From JAMXLO01 sp963696645 (GTDB lineage Bacteria; Pseudomonadota; Alphaproteobacteria; Acetobacterales; Acetobacteraceae), in the NCBI GenBank assembly GCA_963696645.1, contig CAVOKY010000003.1, positions 135,787 through 199,786 of the forward strand: a stretch of 64,000 nt of DNA, in the 5' to 3' direction. The first letter of the stretch is position 1. Each line of letters opens with the position of its first letter. This document shows, in pieces, positions 26,490 to 35,130 of this stretch. The position numbers were made by a program, and so were the translations under genes. A model generated the notes under the pieces. It worked only from the letters and a program-made list of their open reading frames with translations, was not told where the DNA came from and did not search any database.

Positions 26490-27193
26490 ACCAGGGCGTC
26501 CCGGGCGCGATCCAACCCGGCACCACAGCACCCCTGGTGCGTGACGCGCTCAGGACGCCGCGCGCCGCCGCCATCGCCGGCATCGTCTTCTCGATCCTGC
26601 TGATCACCAGCCTCTGGCTGCTTCACCTCTCGGTTCCTTCCGATCCGATGGAAGTCGGTGAATGGCTCAAACTCAGCTCAGAGAGGGTATCCCTGGCGCT
26701 GAATTTGGTGCCGATAGCCGGTGTCGCTTTTATGTGGTTCCTCGGTGTTCTACGTGATCGCCTCGGGGCGATGGAGGACAAATTCTTCGCGACCGTCTTT
26801 CTCGGTAGCGGCCTGATGTTTCTGGGCATGCTGTTCGTTGCCGCCGCGGCTGGCGGTGGATTGGTCCGGGTCTATTCCGTCACATATGGCGGACAGGCTG
26901 ATGCATCTGCTTACGCCTTCGCACGCGCATTCAGCTACGACGTCATGCACGTCTATGCCTTCAAGATGGCAGCCGTATTCATGATCACGACGTCCACGCT
27001 TGCCTTTCGTACGCGTGTCACTGCGCGGTGGATCGCCGTGCTGGGCTATGCCTCGGCAGTATTCCTTCTTGTCGGCAGCAACTTTCTTGACTGGGTGTTA
27101 TTCGTCTTTCCCTGTTGGGTGCTTCTGGTTAGCATCTACATATTGACTGACAACCTGAGGAGGCCAGCAAACGCGTCAATGAACCACGGATGA
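26486..27193 (+). CDS. Multi-pass membrane protein of unknown function
   Basis: 235 residues with about six membrane segments, among them AIAGIVFSILLITSLWLLHL, LVPIAGVAFMWFLGVLRDR, ATVFLGSGLMFLGMLFVAAA, MAAVFMITTSTLAF, VLGYASAVFLLVGSNFL and WVLFVFPCWVLLVSIYIL. The GTG start at 26486 overlaps the stop of the small protein upstream (GTGA), and its stop overlaps the next ATG, so the three form one transcript. A 26-residue piece of a second copy survives at 38260, downstream of the paralogous lipoprotein. I do not recognise a named family. Confidence 0.7.
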   Translation: MNQGVPGAIQPGTTAPLVRDALRTPRAAAIAGIVFSILLITSLWLLHLSVPSDPMEVGEWLKLSSERVSLALNLVPIAGVAFMWFLGVLRDRLGAMEDKFFATVFLGSGLMFLGMLFVAAAAGGGLVRVYSVTYGGQADASAYAFARAFSYDVMHVYAFKMAAVFMITTSTLAFRTRVTARWIAVLGYASAVFLLVGSNFLDWVLFVFPCWVLLVSIYILTDNLRRPANASMNHG

Positions 27194-27684
27194 CCAAAGA
27201 CGACGGTTCCACAAAACTGTCTGCTCGAATCGCTACCCGTGGATCAATGACAATGGCAATACTACGAAATGCTGTCGGCATGTCCGTCGGCCGATTGATC
27301 CCAATGGGCGCTTCAATCCTCGCCGTATTCGTCGGTGCGGCATCGCCTCTGGTGCCTGAAGGCCGTATCTACGCTCTCCACTCGAAAGCGGCGGGCCGGT
27401 GCCCTTCGCTTGATTGGTACATAGTGGTGGAAGCGAATGACATCGTGGCGGGTATGATAGCGTGGGACGACATGAAAACCATGGTCAGTGCAACCAGAAA
27501 GGTCAACCGGAAGAGCAACACCTTCACCATGAAAGCCATCGAAATTGGCGGACAGGCTCGCGTAGCCACGGTTGATGGACAGATCAAAGATAGTGGAACG
27601 GTCATCGCCAACATCAAGGGGCCGAATGTTACTTGCAATTCCGTCATCATTCGACCCTACGGTGAGCCAGACAACGCCAGATAG
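27190..27684 (+). CDS. Conserved secreted small protein, unknown function
   Basis: 164 residues from the ATG at 27190, which overlaps the preceding stop (ATGA). An internal ATG at 27247 begins a better signal sequence (RLIPMGASILAVFVGAASPL) and may be the true start. The mature part, with AGRCPSLDWYIVVEANDIVA, GMIAWDDMKTM and GQARVATVDGQIKDSGTVIA and two cysteines, resembles small extracytoplasmic proteins I have seen only as hypotheticals. It looks like a compact beta-sandwich. Function not known. Confidence 0.6.
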   Translation: MTKDDGSTKLSARIATRGSMTMAILRNAVGMSVGRLIPMGASILAVFVGAASPLVPEGRIYALHSKAAGRCPSLDWYIVVEANDIVAGMIAWDDMKTMVSATRKVNRKSNTFTMKAIEIGGQARVATVDGQIKDSGTVIANIKGPNVTCNSVIIRPYGEPDNAR

Positions 27685-27802
27685 TTGTCCGGCCACGGCC
27701 GAACCGCAATCGAAGTGGCCCCCGCACATGCATGGCCCTGGTGTGCGGCTGGCACAGGCCCGACCTGATCGGGTGTCCGGATCGAGGTGATGGACCAGTA
27801 GA

Positions 27803-28351
27803 CTATCGGCCGGTTTCTTCGCGCCTGCGGCGGAGTGCCTCATTCAGCGTCTCCCGCTCGATCTCTACTGTCTCGGACTTTTCGTCCAGCTTCTGCGCGA
27901 GCGCACGAACGAGGTCGGAGCGCGCGACGATCCCGACGAGTTTGCCATCACGCACCACCGGCACGCGCTTGATGTTCTTCTCGTACATCAGGTGCGCCAC
28001 ATCGCGCGCTGGTGTGTCTTCGGTCACCGCCGTGACGCCGGCTGACATCACTGTCCTGACCTTGCGTTGCTGCTCCTGGATACCTTTCAGGAAGTCGGGT
28101 GCCAGTTGGCAACCGTCGGCCAACATGTCGAGCCAGCGCATCTGCCGCTCGGTATACCCTTCGTGCCAGCGCACCAGGTCTCCCTCGCTCATCATGGCGA
28201 CGATCTTGCCGGCGTCGTCCACCACCGGCATGCCGCTGATGTGGCGTTGCGCCATAAGCTTGACCGCCTCGAGCAGAGATGTTTCCGGATGCACCACCGC
28301 CACATCGCGTGTCATCAGATCGCCAGCGGTGAAGATCGCTTCATCAAGCAT
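27803..28351 (-). CDS. Two-CBS-domain protein
   Basis: 182 residues with two CBS motifs: AGDLMTRDVAVVHPETSLLE to HISGMPVVDDAGKIVAMMSE in the first, and VMSAGVTAVTEDTPARDVAH to NIKRVPVVRDGKLVGIVARS in the second, ending in a charged helix. Stand-alone CBS pairs bind adenine nucleotides and regulate partner proteins. The ATG at 28351 has AAGGAC upstream and begins the conserved MLDEAIFTAGDLMTRDV; a longer start is not conserved. It faces the membrane-protein genes and carries an FNR-like box about 95 nt upstream. A truncated paralogue lies at 38479-38828. Confidence 0.88.
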   Translation of the reverse strand: MLDEAIFTAGDLMTRDVAVVHPETSLLEAVKLMAQRHISGMPVVDDAGKIVAMMSEGDLVRWHEGYTERQMRWLDMLADGCQLAPDFLKGIQEQQRKVRTVMSAGVTAVTEDTPARDVAHLMYEKNIKRVPVVRDGKLVGIVARSDLVRALAQKLDEKSETVEIERETLNEALRRRREETGR

Positions 28352-28445
28352 CAGCCAGGTCCTTTCTTGCTTAGGCGGGCGAAGCCTCGCGCAAACCCGC
28401 ATCACGATTGGGGGTTGTGATTAACAGATTCTTTATGCATGGGCC

Positions 28446-28459
28446 TTGACCCAGATCAA
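28446..28459. promoter_or_regulatory. FNR/FixK-like operator upstream of the CBS gene
   Basis: TTGACCCAGATCAA fits the TTGAT-N4-ATCAA consensus with one mismatch. It lies 95 nt upstream of the CBS gene start, a position suited to activation under low oxygen. Confidence 0.55.
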
Positions 28460-28479
28460 GTCGCGCTGCCGGGGCCGGG

Positions 28480-29565
28480 TCAGTTTGCCGGAATTGTCAG
28501 TACCGGGGCCTGCGGCGTGACGCCTGTCTCGGCCAGCGAGAAGAAAATCATCAGGAACGTGAATACGCGCTTCGAGGCGAGGTCGCCGTCCGCAATCCAG
28601 TACCAGGTGTCGCGATAACGGACAGCAGTGTAGCTGTCGGCAGGTGGCGACGCAGATGACTGGATGCGGATCAGGGGGCGATCGCGGGGGTTCTCCGCGC
28701 CTGCCACCCGGGTCGCTATAGCCGTGCGGCCTTGAGCAATGTGTTCCGGCGGTACCTCGATCCCCACCGCGACTTCCAGCAGAATCTCGGACATCGAGCG
28801 TGTGAGCAAGGCAATCTCATTCGGGCTGCGCTGCAGCAGTCCAAAGGTGACGGTAACCTCGCCGTTTCGGTCGGGCGTGACGCCGAGTGAAGTCCGCACG
28901 AATTGCAGATCCTGCCCGACCTCCGCTGCGCGCTTGCTGGACAGAAGCAGCCTGCCGACCTCCTCCGGGCCGCGCTTTTCGAGTCGGATGCTGACCGCCC
29001 CCGAAAGCTGAAGGCGCCGTAACGCATCCAGGATCGGATAGAACTCCGGATCCGCCTCGCGGGCCCGGGCCCCGATCCCTGATCGGTTGTAGATGCCATT
29101 GACCGCGCGGGTCGTGATCAACAGCACGGTGTCCGCCGGATAGCCGGCCTGGATCAATTCAAAGACTTCGCTCGGCGGCAGCGGCCGGAGCAGGCTTCTG
29201 GCGAACTTATCGCCTGCCACTGGCGTATAGGTGATTGTCGGACGATCAATGTAGGTCGCGCCCCCTCCCAAGGTCACCAGGTTGGAAGGAATGGTATTGG
29301 TCAGGTCGGAACTGATGGCTGCTCCCGCCGAGATCTGCCCCTGAAATGTATACCCGCTGATGACTGACGACACATCGACGAAGCTGGGGGCATCGCCATA
29401 ACGCAACCGCACGATATTAAGTAGCGTCTGCTCTTTCCACGAATCCCCGACCGAGTTGATATAGTCGAGGCGATCGCGCGGCACTGTGGCCGGGCCAATC
29501 GAGGCGCATCCTGCAACGAATAGGACAAGTGTCAGGGCCAGCTTGGCCGCAATGTTCGCGGGCAT
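28480..29565 (-). CDS. Outer-membrane or periplasmic lipoprotein, unknown
   Basis: 361 residues beginning MPANIAAKLALTLVLFVAGC; the VAGC lipobox predicts lipidation at Cys20. The mature part starts ASIGPATVPRDRLDYINSVG and WKEQTLLNIVRLRYGDAPSF, with later strands TWYWIADGDLASKRVFTFLM and a membrane-interacting end. This WKEQTLLNIVRLRY pattern occurs in conserved hypothetical lipoproteins of Proteobacteria; I know no function. An upstream in-frame start at 29676 would precede the signal with 37 non-hydrophobic residues and was rejected. Confidence 0.75.
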   Translation of the reverse strand: MPANIAAKLALTLVLFVAGCASIGPATVPRDRLDYINSVGDSWKEQTLLNIVRLRYGDAPSFVDVSSVISGYTFQGQISAGAAISSDLTNTIPSNLVTLGGGATYIDRPTITYTPVAGDKFARSLLRPLPPSEVFELIQAGYPADTVLLITTRAVNGIYNRSGIGARAREADPEFYPILDALRRLQLSGAVSIRLEKRGPEEVGRLLLSSKRAAEVGQDLQFVRTSLGVTPDRNGEVTVTFGLLQRSPNEIALLTRSMSEILLEVAVGIEVPPEHIAQGRTAIATRVAGAENPRDRPLIRIQSSASPPADSYTAVRYRDTWYWIADGDLASKRVFTFLMIFFSLAETGVTPQAPVLTIPAN

Positions 29566-29742
29566 CGACGCGGCCGCCTCAGCAAAACGATTTGAACGCC
29601 CGTAAGTCCGGCGGTGCGTATCTGCAATCAGGCAAGCCATGAGCCGTCTGACGGTAGGCGGAACTGTCCGCGACATTCCAACAGGGCTCCGGTGTGTGGA
29701 TTACGAAGTACGCACTGCTAACACGATGGGGGTACGGCCACG

Positions 29743-29756
29743 TTGACCTAGGTCAA
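29743..29756. promoter_or_regulatory. FNR/FixK-like palindrome between divergent genes
   Basis: TTGACCTAGGTCAA is a perfect 14-nt palindrome of FNR type (TTGAC-CTAG-GTCAA). It lies between the lipoprotein gene (start 29565, minus) and the surface-antigen-like gene (start 29887, plus) and could serve either. A further half-site, TTGACCTATTCAG, follows about 20 nt on. Confidence 0.5.
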
Positions 29757-29886
29757 TGCCGTTCTACGATATCTTGACCTATTCAGAACCTGCCGCAAAA
29801 CATGGGCATGGCTGGAAGTGGAACGGATTGGACCGCAAGACGATGATGGCCAGCCCAAGCGTGGGGTCAACCTGGAGGACGCAGCA

Positions 29887-30249
29887 ATGATTCGTCACCG
29901 CCTCTTGCCGATGTTGCTGATCGCAGCCTGCCTGTCGCAGCCGGCGCTCGCGCAGATCAACCCATTCCGCGGCAGCAGCGGCACCCCACTGAGTGCCGCC
30001 GACATCACGGCGCTCACAGAGGCTACCAACCGACTGCTGGACCGGCCGGCACTCGTCGCTGGCGACACCGAAATCTGGAGCAACCCCGAATCAGGCGCAA
30101 GCGGAACGGTCACCGCCGGCAAGACCGTGCACCGCAAGGGTCTGGCCTGCCGCTTGGTGAACTATCAACACTCTATCCCCGGCCCGGCCGCCCAGCGCAG
30201 CGGCACGCTCACCTGGTGCAAGACCAGCGACGGCTGGAAGATCGGCTGA
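29887..30249 (+). CDS. Surface-antigen-like secreted protein (RT0821/Lpp0805 type)
   Basis: 120 residues with a signal peptide (LLPMLLIAACLSQPALAQ). The mature part has EIWSNPESGASGTVTAGKTV, GLACRLVNYQHSI and LTWCKTSDGWKIG, the pattern of the small 17-kDa-type surface proteins of alphaproteobacteria, with two conserved Cys. Start at 29887 follows GGAGGACGCAGCA, a strong ribosome site. Role unknown; envelope location is likely. Confidence 0.75.
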   Translation: MIRHRLLPMLLIAACLSQPALAQINPFRGSSGTPLSAADITALTEATNRLLDRPALVAGDTEIWSNPESGASGTVTAGKTVHRKGLACRLVNYQHSIPGPAAQRSGTLTWCKTSDGWKIG

Positions 30250-30309
30250 TTGCCATCTTTCAGCGATTGCACGGACGATCCTCTGCTGGCGCCGCACTTT
30301 GTCATGCTC

Positions 30310-30678
30310 CTACGGCCAGACCGCGCCGTTCCGCTCCTCCTGCATGTCACGGCTGAGGAAGTAGTTGAGCGCCGTGCGGATCACCGCGATCGCCGCAACT
30401 TTGCCGATCGCCTCCGAGCTCGGCGCCACCGCCGTTGAAAGGATATCGGCGCCGAGTTGAAATTCCAGTGCAATGGCCAGAAAACGCGCGAGGGTCAGAC
30501 GGACCTCGGTGAAGTCTCGTGCCACTGGCGGGAATGACCCGCGCAGGAAGCGCAGACCGGCCAGCATCATCCCAATGCCGATGACCAAGGCCCCGATCGC
30601 TTCGATCCCGAGCTTCAGCGATAGCACAAGATTGACGACAATCTCCTCAACCCCGATCTCTGATGGCGGCACTATCAT
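30310..30678 (-). CDS. DUF1622 membrane protein
   Basis: 122 residues with three membrane segments: IVVNLVLSLKLGIEAIGALV running into IGIGMMLAG, LARFLAIALEFQLGADILST and AIAVIRTALNYFLSRDM. The EFQLGADIL and VIRTALNYFL motifs are those of DUF1622, a family of small inner-membrane proteins without known role. It is convergent with the surface-antigen gene; the two stops are about 60 nt apart. Confidence 0.85.
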   Translation of the reverse strand: MIVPPSEIGVEEIVVNLVLSLKLGIEAIGALVIGIGMMLAGLRFLRGSFPPVARDFTEVRLTLARFLAIALEFQLGADILSTAVAPSSEAIGKVAAIAVIRTALNYFLSRDMQEERNGAVWP

Positions 30679-30839
30679 GGGGATCGCGTCGGTTGCGTGC
30701 TGTCCATGAAGTCCTCACAGCATGCACCGGGGTTGAATGTCGCAAGTGTGGTGCATACGGTCCTTTCTGTCCACTTTGCGCGTCTTGCTACGCAAAAATT
30801 GGATGTTGACGCGGGGAATGTCTTTGAGGCCCGGGATTA

Positions 30840-30853
30840 TTGAGCGAGATCAA
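30840..30853. promoter_or_regulatory. FNR/FixK-like operator upstream of the K+ channel gene
   Basis: TTGAGCGAGATCAA fits TTGAT-N4-ATCAA with one mismatch and lies about 150 nt before the channel gene start, in the gap between the divergent DUF1622 and channel genes. Confidence 0.5.
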
Positions 30854-31005
30854 TGCGCGTCGGTGACGCAAGTAAGTATGTCATAGCAAAGTCGAGACAG
30901 CGACGTCCCGGATCCTGCTTCCCTATCGCCGTCCGGCGTCCAGGCAGTCAGCAATACTCAGGCGATCGGGCACGGCGCGCAGTATATTGGGCATTGGAGG
31001 AAATC

Positions 31006-31335
31006 ATGGCGCGGCCGGCTGAACTAAGACGGCGCTTTCTCTTGGCACTTTGGACGGAACTGCGCGTGGTTTGGCCAATACTATGGGGCCTGGTCGGCGT
31101 TCAATTGGCGCTCGGCATATTTGTCGGCTACCTTGAGGGCTGGTCCCTGCGCGAGTCGACGTACTTCACATTCGTCACAGGGCTTACCATCGGATACGGA
31201 GATCTGGTTCCCCTGCATTTGGGTGCTCGCCTGATTGCGGTGGTGATCGGCATCAGTGGCATCCTGCTGACCGGCCTGGTCGCGGCGGTCGGTGTTCGAG
31301 CCCTCCAGCAAGCGACCGAAGATCAGACAAAGTGA
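31006..31335 (+). CDS. Two-helix potassium channel (Ion_trans_2)
   Basis: 109 residues: helix one PILWGLVGVQLALGIFVGYL, a pore loop with ESTYFTFVTGLTIGYGDLVP that includes the K+ selectivity filter TIGYGD, and helix two ARLIAVVIGISGILLTGLVA. No regulatory RCK domain is attached. Four copies would form a KcsA-like channel in the inner membrane. The ATG at 31006 has GGAGG 6 nt upstream; longer in-frame starts lack hydrophobic or conserved sequence. Confidence 0.88.
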   Translation: MARPAELRRRFLLALWTELRVVWPILWGLVGVQLALGIFVGYLEGWSLRESTYFTFVTGLTIGYGDLVPLHLGARLIAVVIGISGILLTGLVAAVGVRALQQATEDQTK

Positions 31336-31432
31336 CGATTGCCAGTCACAGGTCATGATACATGCGCTATCCGCCGGAGGCGGCAAACCCAAAGCCTGGA
31401 GCAATACGGAATCCGCGCGACTCCGACGGCGA

Positions 31433-33120
31433 TCAGATCCGGGCCGCTTGGGCCATTTCGAACGCACGCAACTCGCTTTCAAGCGACCTGCCGCGAGCGA
31501 TGCCTTGGATCTTGTCATTCAGCCCCTCGGCACGCAGAAGGTCACGCACTCTCCCGTGCACATTAGTGACGGTCAGTCCAATGCCACGGTCGGTCAGGTT
31601 ATCGCACAACTCGGCCAGCATTCGCGCGCCGGCCAGATCCATCGTCGGAGACGCGGAAAGATCACAGACCACGTTCCGAATGTCTTTCATATCCGCCATA
31701 GCAAGTTGCGCGATGATTCGCTCCAACACGTAATCGGCATTCAGATACAGCAACGAAGCTTCAGGTCTACAGGCGAGCACGCCGATCAGCTTCTCATTGT
31801 CGGGATGCCGCTCTACGTCCGAATACTGCATGGTGCCGGGAATCCGTCCCAGGAATGCCACGTGCGGCCTCGATGACAGCGCAAGCAGCAGCAGGACCGA
31901 GATCAACGCCGCGAGCAGGATCCCCTGCAGGATGCCGAGCAGCAGCACGCCGATCAGAGCGGCCAACGCGTTGAAAAAATCGATGCGGCTTGCGTGCCAC
32001 ATGCGCACATGAGCCCGGATATCGATAAGCCCGGCAACTGCCATCAGGACAACAGCCGCCAGCACCGCTTTCGGCAGGTTCGCGAGCAATGTGGTGAAGA
32101 ACATCAGACACAGCGCAAGCACTATTGATGCGAACACGAGGGACATGCGGGAGCGCGCGCCCGCTCCTTCATTCACCGCGGTCTGCGACAGACCGCCCGC
32201 TACCGGATAGCCACCGACGGCCGCCGTTGCGAGGTTCGCCGCGGCCAGACCCAGCAGCTCCCGCCGCGGGTCGATGGTCTCGTGGTGTTTCGTCGCGAAT
32301 GCGCGCGCTGCCGCCACGCCTTCGATATAGGCAAGCAGCATGCATCCCGTGGCCAGCGCGACGATACCGTCCTGATCGCGCAACCGCACCGTCGGGCAAG
32401 GCAGGGCGATGGCAGCCCCGGCGGAATAACACCAGTGACCATGACCTTGAACCGTGTCAGCTCGAACAGCGAGACTACGACGATCGACAGTGCGACCACC
32501 CCGAGTGCGACAGGACGACCCGGCAGCCACCGCGCACCGCACCACAACAGCGCCAGTGCCGCGACGCCGATCGCGAGCGTTGCCAGATTCGTCCCGCCAA
32601 GCTGTCCGGCCAGAGTGAAAAGCCGATCAGGGACGTTGTGGCCTCCGCCGGCGACACCGAGCAGTGCGGGTAACTGCGTGATCGCGATGGTCAATCCGGC
32701 ACCAGCCTTGAACCCGGTCAGAACGCTGTCGCTGATCAGTTTGACCAGCACGCTGAGCCTGAACAGCCAGGCGATCAGGCAGAACACGCCAACACCGATG
32801 GCCGCGGCGGTGGCGATTTCCGCGTAGCGCGCGACACTGTCGCCTGCCATGTCGCCAACGCTGGCCGCAATCATCAGCGAGATAGCCGAGGTCGGACCGA
32901 TCGCGAGATAGCGGGACGAGCCGGCCAGCGCATAGCCAAGGCCACCCATCAGGTATCCATAGATACCGACCTGCGGCGGCAGCCCGGCCAATGTTGCGTA
33001 GGCCAGCGAGACAGGGATGGCATAGGCCGCCAGCGTGATGCCGGCCACGAGATCAGACGTCAGCCAGCGGATTGGATATCCGAACACGTAAGGGCCGTTC
33101 AGCACCCTGTTCTCCTTCAA
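31433..33120 (-). pseudogene. SulP-family anion transporter with STAS domain, frameshifted
   Basis: Read from the ATG at 33120, the first part is a SulP transporter: RWLTSDLVAGITLAAYAIPV, AYATLAGLPPQVGIYGYLMG and SSRYLAIGPTSAISLMIAA, up to VTGVIPPGLP near 32430. The continuation lies in another frame: AIALP.. then IVALATGCMLLAYIEGVAAA, further helices, and a C-terminal STAS domain with VCDLSASPTMDLAGARMLAE. Joined, they give about 560 residues, normal for SulP. One base gained or lost near 32400-32430 separates them. It is either a recent null mutation or a sequencing error. Such proteins carry sulfate, bicarbonate or other anions. Confidence 0.85.
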
Positions 33121-33640
33121 GTCGACGGTTCGCGCCTATCGGCCTGTAACGCGGCAGGTCGCCCGGCGCGGCAAGTCGCAACTGGTCCCACGCGGCCAGT
33201 CCGGTTGACGAGCGGCCGCCATATCCGCCTCATCTGACGAGATCCAGCGACCGAGCCGGCGACCGTTGAATTCACTCGGCTGCCGTTATCTGGTCTCAAG
33301 AAGACGCAGGGCGCTACCGCCGGGCACTTGTTGCGGGTTAATCTGCTGACTGGACGGGTCCGACGCAAACTTTCCCAAGCTGGCTGGAATAGCGAGCGGC
33401 CGGTATGGCATCCCCCATGTGCGCAATTGGTCCCTTATCCCGAGACAATCCGCGCCCTGGAGTTCCAGGGGGCGCTCCCGCGGTGCACAAGGAGAAGGTC
33501 ACCACTTAACAGGACGCTTGACCTTGCTCAGCTAATCGGTTCACGCTGAAATCGATCGGGGCGCTGCACCGTTTGGTCGACTAATTCACGACGGAGATCC
33601 CGCTTGATCACACGAAACAGAACTGAGGAAGGAAGCTGTC
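33121..33640. other. Intergenic stretch, no gene seen
   Basis: 520 nt between the SulP start and the next plus-strand gene. Only short, arginine-rich frames occur and none resembles a protein I know. Promoters for both flanking genes should lie here; I could not name an operator. A lone TTGAT half-site is at 33604. Confidence 0.4.
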
Positions 33641-34156
33641 ATGCCGAATGCATCAGGTCAGACCCTCTCGGTAACTGCACTGTTCGCGGAGCGTGATGCG
33701 CTGCGGCGTCGCGATCAAGAAGCCGCGGAACAACTTCAGCGCCGCAGGGAGGAGGAACTCGTCGAGTTCAGACAGCGCCTCGACAATTTCCGTCTGACGG
33801 ATGAAATCATTAAATCCGGTCTCGACCGGATCAAGCGCGCCTTTGAGCGTGGTGAAACCGAGTTGATGTTTTCGTCCTTCCCAAGCACGTTCTGCACCGA
33901 CGACGGACGGGCAATCATCAACGCCGGCGCGCCCCCGATCAACAAGCCCAGCAAGGAAGAGGCAGCCAAACAGGAAGAGGAACCTGACTGGCTGAGGACA
34001 CTGCCCGCAGGGGTTCGTCTGGTCTATGATTACTGGAAGGAAAACCTGAAACCTGGCGGGTTCGGCTTCGCGGCCAGGATCATCAATTATCCTGGTGGCA
34101 AGCCAGGTGATGTCGGCCTGTTCTTTTCCTGGCCGAAAAGCTCAATGGAAGCCTGA
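33641..34156 (+). CDS. Hypothetical protein with N-terminal coiled coil
   Basis: 171 residues. Residues about 15-50 (AERDALRRRDQEAAEQLQRR and following) are a charged helix likely to form a coiled coil. The rest includes AFERGETELMFSSFPSTFCT and a C-terminal LPAGVRLVYDYWKENLKPGG with GDVGLFFSWP. The C-terminal pattern recalls small alphaproteobacterial hypotheticals. No function can be given. It precedes the PPK2 gene by 50 nt and may share its transcript. Confidence 0.65.
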   Translation: MPNASGQTLSVTALFAERDALRRRDQEAAEQLQRRREEELVEFRQRLDNFRLTDEIIKSGLDRIKRAFERGETELMFSSFPSTFCTDDGRAIINAGAPPINKPSKEEAAKQEEEPDWLRTLPAGVRLVYDYWKENLKPGGFGFAARIINYPGGKPGDVGLFFSWPKSSMEA

Positions 34157-34207
34157 GCTTAAAGGGTAACGTCCTGGTTGGTGGCAACACGGCCCTGGGA
34201 GGTCATG

Positions 34208-35053
34208 ATGAGTGCGACGAAGAAGGCCAAGCGGGCCGGGATCGACGAGATCCGTGAATCGCCAGATGGCAAGCTGAAGGGAAAGGACTACGCGCGTGAG
34301 TTGGCCAGGCTGCACGTTGAGCTGGTCAAGCTGCAGCAATGGGTGGTGCACAAGGGCCTGAAAATCTGCATCATATTCGAAGGGCGAGATGGTGCCGGCA
34401 AGGGCGGCGTGATCAAGGCAATCACCGAACGTGTCAGCCCGCGGGTGTTCCGTGTCGTCGCTCTCCCGGCGCCGACCGAGCGTGAGAAGTCGCAGCTGTA
34501 CGTACAGCGACACATCCAACATCTGCCGGCGGCCGGAGAGATCGTAATATTCGACCGGAGCTATTACAATCGTGCCGGCGTCGAGCGGGTCATGGGTTTC
34601 TGCTCCGAAGAGCAGGCAAAGCGATTTTTATTGCTGACGCCGCCCGTGGAAAAGGCCTTCGTCGATTCCGGTATCATCCTGTTGAAATACTGGCTCGAGG
34701 TGAGCGAGGAAGAGCAGACGCGTCGGCTGAAATCCCGTATCGACGACGGGCGAAAAATCTGGAAGCTGTCGCCTATGGATCTGAAATCCTATAGTCGCTG
34801 GTATGACTACTCCCGGGCGCGCGACGAGATGTTCAAAGCGACCGATACACCATGGGCGCCCTGGTATGTCGTCAACTCGAACGACAAAGAGCGGGCGCGC
34901 CTGAATACCATCACCCACTTGCTCGCCCATATTCCTTACGAGGGCGCCCCGCGGGAAAAGGTGAACCTTCCGGAACGCCAGAAGGCGCACGGCTATAAGG
35001 AGCCGGACTACCCCTATAAGTTTGTGCCGGAACTGACCTGGCCTCCGGCCTGA
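34208..35053 (+). CDS. ppk2: Polyphosphate kinase 2 (PPK2, class I type)
   Basis: 281 residues. Walker A is FEGRDGAGKGG (58-68), Walker B FDRSYYNRAG around Asp116, with the lid arginines in ERVMGFCSEEQAKRF. Downstream it has WLEVSEEEQTRRLKSRIDDG, KLSPMDLKSYSRWYDYSRAR and TPWAPWYVVNSNDKERARLN, the standard PPK2 order. It moves phosphate between polyphosphate and (d)NDP/NMP. An ATG at 34205 overlaps the ribosome site too closely; ATG at 34208 leaves 5 nt after GGAGG. Confidence 0.93.
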   Translation: MSATKKAKRAGIDEIRESPDGKLKGKDYARELARLHVELVKLQQWVVHKGLKICIIFEGRDGAGKGGVIKAITERVSPRVFRVVALPAPTEREKSQLYVQRHIQHLPAAGEIVIFDRSYYNRAGVERVMGFCSEEQAKRFLLLTPPVEKAFVDSGIILLKYWLEVSEEEQTRRLKSRIDDGRKIWKLSPMDLKSYSRWYDYSRARDEMFKATDTPWAPWYVVNSNDKERARLNTITHLLAHIPYEGAPREKVNLPERQKAHGYKEPDYPYKFVPELTWPPA

Positions 35054-35130
35054 ACAATTCCAGCCCGGTCCCTGATCGGCTGAATGCAATATGTCGATGA
35101 AGCCCGCCGGCAGCAGGCCATAGCAGACCA

